From positions 5,893,501 to 5,957,500 of the forward strand of contig NZ_CP165727.1 in the NCBI RefSeq assembly GCF_041200175.1: DNA of 64,000 nucleotides, written 5' to 3'. Of the stretch, positions 58,747 through 64,000 are shown piece by piece. The translations under genes and the position numbers were made by a program. The first letter of the stretch is position 1; every line of letters begins with the position of its first letter. The DNA comes from Streptomyces sp. R33. GTDB lineage: Bacteria; Actinomycetota; Actinomycetes; Streptomycetales; Streptomycetaceae. The notes under the pieces are model-generated. The model was not told where the DNA came from. It worked only from the letters and a program-made list of their open reading frames with translations, and made no database searches.

Positions 58747-60305
58747 TGAGACCGCTCAAGGAGTCCGATCCGGCCACGGCGGGACCGTACCGGCTGCTCG
58801 CCGAGCTCGGCCGGGGCGGCATGGGCCGCGTGCTGCTCGGCGCGGCACCGGACGGGCGGCTCGTCGCCGTCAAGCAGGTGCACGCCCGGCTCGCCGACGA
58901 CGACGGTTTCCGGGTCCGATTCCGGCGGGAGGTCGCCGCCTCGCGGAGGGTGTCCGGCGCCTTCACGGCCGCGGTCCTGGATGCCGACGCCGACGCGGAG
59001 GCGCCGTGGCTGGCCTCGGTGTTCGTGACCGGTCCCTCACTGGGGGCCGCGGTGGAGAGCGCCGGGGCGCTGCCCGAGGAGACCGTACGGAGGCTCGCCG
59101 CCGGGCTGGCGACGGCCCTCGCCGAGATCCACCGGGCGGGGCTGGTGCACCGGGACCTCAAGCCCGACAACGTACTGCTCGCCCGGGACGGGGTGCGGGT
59201 GATCGACTTCGGGATCGCGCGGGTGGCCCGGCCCGGCGAGGTCACCGAGCTGACCCAGGCCGGGACGGTGATCGGCTCGCCCGCGTTCATGTCGCCCGAG
59301 CAGGCCGAGGGCGGTGAACTGACCCCGGCGAGCGACGTGTTCTCCCTCGGGTCCGTCCTGGCGCTGGCCGCGACGGGCCGCAGCCCCTTCGCGGCGGCGA
59401 CGGTGGTGCTGACCCTGTACAACGTCGTGCACGCCGAACCCGACCTCCTCGGCCTCCCTCCGGGTCTGCGCGAGCTCGTCACCCGGTGCCTGGCCAAGGA
59501 CCCGGCGGCCCGGCCGTCCCCGGCCGAGATCCTGGCCCTGACCGGCGCGGCCGGCGCCGCGCAGTGGCCGCCCGCGGTCGAGCGGATGGCCGCCGCCCAG
59601 CAGGAGGAGGTCGACGCCCTGCTCCGGGACCCGGACGGCGCAGCTCGCGCGCTCGGGGGCCCGGACGTGGACCCGGACGCGGCGACCGCGACCGCGGCGG
59701 CGGTCCGCCCGGAGCGGGCCCACGCGCCGCGCGGCCGGCGGCTGCGCCCGCGCCCGCGGAACCTGCTGCTGGCCGCGGGCGTCCTCGTGGCGGCGGGGGC
59801 CGGGGTGACGTACGGGTTGCGCGCGCTGGAGGAGCCGCCGCCGGCCGAGGCCGACCGGTACCTGAGCGTGCCGCTCTGCTCGGAGGCGGCCGGGAAGCTG
59901 CCGCTGCCGCTGCAGGAGATGCGGCCGGCCGGCGACAACGAGTCGCCCGTGAAGTCGTACGTGGGCTGTAGCTGGCGGGCGGCCTTCGACGCGGTCGGCG
60001 GCGAGGAGGAGCCGAAGCCGCACGCGTCCGTCAGCTGGTCCGTGGAGCGCAGCGGCCGCGTCGCGGGCAGCGGGACGGAGCGCACGCGGTTCAACCTGGG
60101 CAGCGGGCGGCCCGAGACCGGTCTCGGGGTGGGGGACGGGGCCTCCTGGGCGGCTCCGGGGACCGCGCAGACCTGTGCGCTGGGCGTGAGTGACGGCAAC
60201 CTCCTGGTGCGGGTGGCCCTCGGAGGTCCGCAGCATCCCGCCGCGACCTGCGAGAGCGAGGCGAAGGAGATCGCCCGGGCTGCGCTGGCGGCCGTCCCGC
60301 GCTGA
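58743..60305 (+). CDS. Second receptor-like Ser/Thr protein kinase, paralogue of the upstream one
   Basis: 520 residues; GTG or the next ATG (58746) overlaps the upstream stop. Glycine loop LGRGGMGRVLLG, VAVKQVH, HRDLKPDNVLL, IDFGIARV and SPAFMSPEQ; membrane helix NLLLAAGVLVAAGAGVTYGL near residue 345; extracellular domain with Cys in VPLCSEA, YVGCSW, AQTCALG and ATCES, the same four-cysteine layout as the upstream kinase. The pair came from tandem duplication. Extracellular parts have diverged more than the kinase domains. Confidence 0.92.
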   Translation: MMRPLKESDPATAGPYRLLAELGRGGMGRVLLGAAPDGRLVAVKQVHARLADDDGFRVRFRREVAASRRVSGAFTAAVLDADADAEAPWLASVFVTGPSLGAAVESAGALPEETVRRLAAGLATALAEIHRAGLVHRDLKPDNVLLARDGVRVIDFGIARVARPGEVTELTQAGTVIGSPAFMSPEQAEGGELTPASDVFSLGSVLALAATGRSPFAAATVVLTLYNVVHAEPDLLGLPPGLRELVTRCLAKDPAARPSPAEILALTGAAGAAQWPPAVERMAAAQQEEVDALLRDPDGAARALGGPDVDPDAATATAAAVRPERAHAPRGRRLRPRPRNLLLAAGVLVAAGAGVTYGLRALEEPPPAEADRYLSVPLCSEAAGKLPLPLQEMRPAGDNESPVKSYVGCSWRAAFDAVGGEEEPKPHASVSWSVERSGRVAGSGTERTRFNLGSGRPETGLGVGDGASWAAPGTAQTCALGVSDGNLLVRVALGGPQHPAATCESEAKEIARAALAAVPR

Positions 60306-60325
60306 GCCGGACGGTTCCGTCGAGG

Positions 60326-60373
60326 GAGAACACGTTCTCGTTCTGACCTTCCGTCAGAATGGAACGTGTTCTA
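60326..60373 (+). promoter_or_regulatory. Triple operator region: two KstR-type boxes and a CTGAC palindrome
   Basis: GAGAACACGTTCTC (60326-60339), TTCTGAC-CTTCC-GTCAGAA (60341-60359) and TGGAACGTGTTCTA (60360-60373). The last is a full match to TnnAACnnGTTnnA and ends 11 bases before the ATG at 60385. Two unrelated regulators may act on this promoter. Confidence 0.75.
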
Positions 60374-60384
60374 GCCTGCCGCGC

Positions 60385-62517
60385 ATGGGCATCGGAATCA
60401 CTGGGGAACAGCGGGAGTTGGCCGGGGCCGTACGCGGCTGGGTGGCGCGGGCCGTGCCGCCCGAGGAGGTGCGCAAACTGCTCGACACCCCGCCGCAGAC
60501 CGGGGCGCGGCCCGCCTACTGGGACGCGATGGCCGCGCAGGGACTGCTCGAGCCGCACCTGGAGGGCGGCACCCTGCTCGACCTGGCCGTCGTCGTCGAG
60601 GAGGCCGCCCGGGCGGCGCTGCCCGGGGCGTTCCTGCCGAGCGCGCTGGCGTCCGTACTGCTCGACCGGGCCGGGGCCGAACCCCTCGACGGGCGGGTCG
60701 GCGCGGTCGCCCTCGGCCCGGGGACCCTGACCGCCGTCGCCGCCCCGGGCGGCGGGTACCTGCTCGACGGCGACGCACCCCCGGTGCTCGGCGCCGGGGA
60801 GGCCGACCTCGTGCTGCTCGCCGCCGAGGCCGCGCACGGCACGTGCTGGTTCGCCGTGGACGCCGCCGCACTGGACGTCCGTACGCACGACAGCGCCGAC
60901 CCGACCCGGCCCACCGCCGAGGTGCGGGCCCGCGCCGCAAGCGTGCCGCCCGGGCGCCTGCTCGACCTGGACGCGGCCCTGGTCCGGGACCTGGCCTGCG
61001 CCCTGTTCGCCGCCGACGCCTGCGGCACCGCCGCCTGGGCGCTGCACACCGCCGCCGAGTACGCCAAGGTGCGCGAGCAGTTCGGCCGGCCCATCGGGCA
61101 GTTCCAGGGCGTCAAGCACCTGTGCGCCGACATGCTGGTGCGCCTCGAACAGGCCCGCGCCCTGGCCTGGGACGCCGCCCAGGTGATGGACGCGCCGGCC
61201 CCGGTGCGCTCGCTCGTGGCCGCGCTGGCCGCCGGGACCGCGCTCGACGCCGCCTACTCCTGCGCCAAGGACTGCATCCAGGTCCTCGGCGGGATCGGCT
61301 TCACCTGGGAGCACGACGCGCACGTGTACCTGCGCCGGGCCGTCGTCGCCCGCCAGCTCCTCGGGCCCGGCGACGGGCACCGCCTGCGGGCCGTCCGCCT
61401 CGCGGCGGCCGGAGCCCGGCGCGAGCTGCGCCTGGAACTGCCCGCGGAGGCGGAGACCCACCGCGCGAAGGCCCGTAGCGCCATCGAGGACGCGCGCGGG
61501 CTCGACCCGGCGGCTGCCCGGCGGGTCCTGGCTCCCACCGGGTACGCGGCCCCGTACCTGCCGCCGCCCCACGGGCTCGGCGCCGGGCCCGTCGAGCAGC
61601 TCGTCGTCCAGCAGGAACTGCGCGCGGCCGGGGTCAGGCTCGCCGACCTCGGCATCGCCACCTGGGTCGTGCCGTCACTGCTCGCCTACGGGACCGACGC
61701 GCAGCGGGAGCGGTACCTGCCGGCGACCCTGCGCGGGGACGTCACCTGGTGCCAGCTGTTCTCCGAACCGGGGGCGGGCTCGGACCTGGCCTCGCTGCGG
61801 ACCAGGGCGGAGCGGACGCAGGACGGCTCCTGGAAGGTCAACGGGCAGAAGGTGTGGACGAGTTCCGCGCACAGCGCCGACTTCGGGATCCTGCTGGCCC
61901 GGACCGACCCGGCCGCCCCCAAGCACAAGGGGCTCGGCTACTTCGTGGTCGACATGAAGAACACCCCGGGGATCGACGTGCGCCCGCTCAAGGAGATCAC
62001 CGGCGAGGCCCTCTTCAACGAGGTCTGGTTCGACGAGGTCCTGCTGCCCGCGGACGCCCTCGTCGGAGCCCCCGGCGACGGCTGGAAGGTCGCCCGCAAC
62101 ACGCTCGGCAACGAGCGGGTCCACATGGCCGACCAGATGACCTTCGAAACCGGGCTCGAGGCGCTGATCGCCCGCTCGGCGGAACTCGACGGCGCGTACC
62201 GGGCGCGGATCGGGGCGCTCACCGCCGAGGCGCACGCCCTGGCCTGCATCGGGCTGCGCACCACGCTCCAGCAGGTGTCGGGGCTGGAGCCGGGCGCGGG
62301 TGCGTCCGTACGCAAGCTCGTCCAGACCCCGCACCAGCAGCGGACCGCCGAGCTCGCGCTCGAACTGCTGGGCCCGGCGGGCGCGGTACGGGAAGGGGCG
62401 GGGGAGCGGGCGGTGCACGGGATGCTCATGTCCCGCTGCCTGACCATCGCCGGGGGCACCACGCAGGTCCAGCTCAACGTCGTCGCCGAGCGCATCCTCG
62501 GCCTTCCCAGGGACTGA
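60385..62517 (+). CDS. Double-domain acyl-CoA dehydrogenase, FadE34-like
   Basis: 710 residues from ATG 60385, two acyl-CoA dehydrogenase units. The N-terminal unit has YAKVREQFGRPIGQFQGVKHLCADM and CIQVLGGIGFTWEHDAHVYLRRA but no SEPGxGSD motif. The C-terminal unit has LFSEPGAGSDLASLRT, NGQKVWTSSA and ends TIAGGTTQVQLNVVAERILGL. Mycobacterial FadE34 (ChsE3), a fused enzyme for steroid side-chain CoA esters, has this architecture. The promoter has two KstR-type boxes. The fused form replaces the two-subunit heterotetramer of related steroid enzymes. Confidence 0.88.
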   Translation: MGIGITGEQRELAGAVRGWVARAVPPEEVRKLLDTPPQTGARPAYWDAMAAQGLLEPHLEGGTLLDLAVVVEEAARAALPGAFLPSALASVLLDRAGAEPLDGRVGAVALGPGTLTAVAAPGGGYLLDGDAPPVLGAGEADLVLLAAEAAHGTCWFAVDAAALDVRTHDSADPTRPTAEVRARAASVPPGRLLDLDAALVRDLACALFAADACGTAAWALHTAAEYAKVREQFGRPIGQFQGVKHLCADMLVRLEQARALAWDAAQVMDAPAPVRSLVAALAAGTALDAAYSCAKDCIQVLGGIGFTWEHDAHVYLRRAVVARQLLGPGDGHRLRAVRLAAAGARRELRLELPAEAETHRAKARSAIEDARGLDPAAARRVLAPTGYAAPYLPPPHGLGAGPVEQLVVQQELRAAGVRLADLGIATWVVPSLLAYGTDAQRERYLPATLRGDVTWCQLFSEPGAGSDLASLRTRAERTQDGSWKVNGQKVWTSSAHSADFGILLARTDPAAPKHKGLGYFVVDMKNTPGIDVRPLKEITGEALFNEVWFDEVLLPADALVGAPGDGWKVARNTLGNERVHMADQMTFETGLEALIARSAELDGAYRARIGALTAEAHALACIGLRTTLQQVSGLEPGAGASVRKLVQTPHQQRTAELALELLGPAGAVREGAGERAVHGMLMSRCLTIAGGTTQVQLNVVAERILGLPRD

Positions 62518-62529
62518 AGGGCAGCAGTG

Positions 62530-63723
62530 ATGAAGTCGTACATCGTGGGCGTCGGCATGACGAAGTTCGAGAAGCCGGAGTCGAGGGACTGGCAGTACTG
62601 GGACATGGCGAAGGAGGCCGGGACCGCGGCGCTGGCGGACGCCGGGATCCCGTACGAGGAGGTCGAGCAGGTGCCGGTGGGGTACTGCTTCCAGGCCTCC
62701 ACGGCCGGGCAGCGGGCCGCCTACGAGCTGGGGCTGAGCGGGGTCCCGGTCTACAACCTGAACAACAACTGCGCGACGGGCTCGACGGCGCTGATGATGG
62801 CGCGGCAGTTCGTGGAGGGCGGGATCAGCGACTGCGTGCTGGCGCTCGGCTTCGAGAAGATGAAGCGCGGGGCGCTGGGCGGCGGCGCAGACGCGGGCTC
62901 CGACTTCAAGACCTCGCCGGTGGCCCGGCACTACGGGATCATGGCCGCCGCGCACGGCTTCGAGATGTCGCCGCCGACCGCGCAGATCTTCGGGAACGCG
63001 GCGCGCGAGCACATGGAGCGGTACGGGACCACGGCCGCGCAGCTGGCGGCGGTGGGGGCGAAGAACCACCGGCACTCGGCGAACAACCCGAACGCGCAGT
63101 TCCAGGACGTGTACACGGTCGAGGAGATCCTCGCCGCGAAGCCGATCCACGAGCCGCTGACGAAACTGCAGTGCTCGCCGACCTCGGACGGGGCGGCGGC
63201 CGCGGTGGTCGTCTCGGAGCGGTTCGTCGTCCGGCACGGCCTGCACGACAAGGCGGTGGAGATCGTCGCGCAGGCGATGACGACGGACACGGAGGAGTCG
63301 TTCGCCTCCGGCTCGTGCATCGACGTGGTGGGCAAGCCGATGACGGCGGCGGCCGGGCGGGCGGTCTTCTCGTCCTCCGGGCTCGGCATCGAGGACGTGG
63401 ACGTGATCGAGCTGCACGACTGCTTCTCGATCAACGAGCTGCTGACGTACGAGGCGCTGGGCATGTGCGAGGAGGGCGCCGCGGGGAAGCTGGTGGAGTC
63501 GGGCGCGACGACGTACGGCGGGCGGTGGGTGGTGAACCCCTCGGGCGGGCTGATCTCGAAGGGCCACCCCCTGGGCGCCACCGGGCTCGCGCAGGCGGCG
63601 GAACTGGTCTGGCAGCTCCGTGCCGAAGCCGGCCCCCGGCAGGTCCCGGGAGCCCGCACCGGCCTGGCCCACAACATCGGCCTCGGCGGCGCGGCCGTCG
63701 TGACGCTCCTGCGGCGGGGCTGA
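62530..63723 (+). CDS. Lipid-transfer/thiolase-like protein (SCPx-type, Ltp-like)
   Basis: 397 residues from ATG 62530 (GTG 62527 also possible), 12 bases after the dehydrogenase gene. Thiolase-fold signatures: NLNNNCATGSTALMMA (Cys), a His in ELHDCFSINE and GHPLGATGLAQ near the end. This matches the non-SCP2 thiolase-like proteins of actinobacteria (Ltp1/SCPx type), some of which act as thiolases or retro-aldolases in steroid side-chain removal. Operon with the FadE34-like enzyme supports that use. Confidence 0.87.
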   Translation: MKSYIVGVGMTKFEKPESRDWQYWDMAKEAGTAALADAGIPYEEVEQVPVGYCFQASTAGQRAAYELGLSGVPVYNLNNNCATGSTALMMARQFVEGGISDCVLALGFEKMKRGALGGGADAGSDFKTSPVARHYGIMAAAHGFEMSPPTAQIFGNAAREHMERYGTTAAQLAAVGAKNHRHSANNPNAQFQDVYTVEEILAAKPIHEPLTKLQCSPTSDGAAAAVVVSERFVVRHGLHDKAVEIVAQAMTTDTEESFASGSCIDVVGKPMTAAAGRAVFSSSGLGIEDVDVIELHDCFSINELLTYEALGMCEEGAAGKLVESGATTYGGRWVVNPSGGLISKGHPLGATGLAQAAELVWQLRAEAGPRQVPGARTGLAHNIGLGGAAVVTLLRRG

Positions 63724-63766
63724 CCCGTTCCGCGGCTCCGGGGGCACGGGGATAGGCTCCGCCCCC

Positions 63767-64000
63767 GTGAGCGACATGCGCGAGACCTCCTTCAGCGTCA
63801 CCGGCAAGGTGACCCGGGACGAGTACACCGAGGCGGCCAGGGCCGCCGGCCTGCTGCGCAGGGGGCGGGCGGTGGCCGCTCTCGGCACGGTCTTCCTGGG
63901 CGCGGCGAGCGTGTCGCCGTCCCCGGACGGCCTGACCGTGCACCCCGTCTCCCTCGGCATGGCGGTGGCGTACGGCCTCGTCGTGCTGCTCGTCCTGCCG
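63767..64000 (+). CDS. Membrane protein of unknown function, partial at right edge
   Basis: 78 codons from GTG 63767 to the window edge without a stop. A charged beta-like N-terminus (MRETSFSVTGKVTRDEYTEAARA) is followed by two hydrophobic segments (VAALGTVFLGAASVSPS and SLGMAVAYGLVVLLVLP). The order, beta strand then two helices, is like the YcxB-type family, but too little is visible to be sure. Confidence 0.5.
   Translation, partial: MSDMRETSFSVTGKVTRDEYTEAARAAGLLRRGRAVAALGTVFLGAASVSPSPDGLTVHPVSLGMAVAYGLVVLLVLP

Overview
High-GC (roughly 70-73%) DNA with GTG starts, purine-rich ribosome binding sites, WhiB, DUF397/XRE pairs, Ser/Thr kinases and typical Streptomyces intergenic repeats points to a Streptomyces chromosome. 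The window joins the right end of an integrated element to ordinary chromosomal DNA.

Region 1 (1-10.77 kb) is the right end of a prophage or integrative element. A tightly overlapping leftward operon carries a DnaB-N/RecA-type helicase (cut by the window edge), small zinc-ribbon-like proteins, a WhiB protein, a RuvC-like resolvase, a DnaQ-type exonuclease, an ERF annealing protein, a YqaJ exonuclease and small DNA-binding proteins. A rightward repressor-like XRE gene and a tyrosine integrase lie at the edge. The integrase faces a 45-bp 3' half of a tRNA (loop CTTACAA, anticodon TAC, probably Val), which should be attR; the intact tRNA and attL must lie left of the window. Just beyond is a broken C-terminal fragment of a second, unrelated integrase.

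Region 2 (11.5-31.6 kb) is mostly stand-alone genes: a TRADD-N-associated-type membrane protein, DUF2277, DedA, PhoD-like phosphatase, secreted HNH nuclease, a TMEM165/GDT1 transporter behind a yybP-ykoY manganese riboswitch, a HAD phosphatase, a drug exporter with a C-terminal winged helix, GNAT, SnoaL, ABM, and a GT87-PAP2 fusion. Between 18.37 and 19.98 kb is a gene-free island built as a long diverged inverted repeat flanked by 47-bp tandem repeats.

Region 3 is a dispersed steroid side-chain catabolism set: CYP125 and FadA5-like thiolase (28.4-31.1 kb), aldehyde dehydrogenase plus ferredoxin and a KstR-like regulator (39.9-42.3 kb), an F420-dependent LLM enzyme (50.5 kb), and a double-domain acyl-CoA dehydrogenase plus lipid-transfer-type thiolase (60.4-63.7 kb). 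Several of their promoters carry KstR-type boxes (TnnAACnnGTTnnA), and a second operator shape, CTGAC-N5-GTCAG, recurs.

Region 4 (32.0-38.4 kb) is a five-gene ECF transporter operon headed by a cobalamin riboswitch. Its first two genes encode membrane-anchored exported proteins: an alpha/alpha-toroid (prenyltransferase-repeat) protein and an SCO2322-type protein. Together they look like a bacterial counterpart of the two domains of intrinsic factor/transcobalamin feeding a CbrT-like cobalamin importer.

Region 5 (42.5-60.3 kb) holds an orphan glycosyltransferase/methyltransferase/toroid operon, exported proteins (lipoprotein, PKD/beta-helix surface protein, amidase), a polyprenyl synthetase, a HATPase/XRE/DUF397 regulatory trio and two paralogous receptor-like Ser/Thr kinases. 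A gene of unknown function is cut by the right edge.
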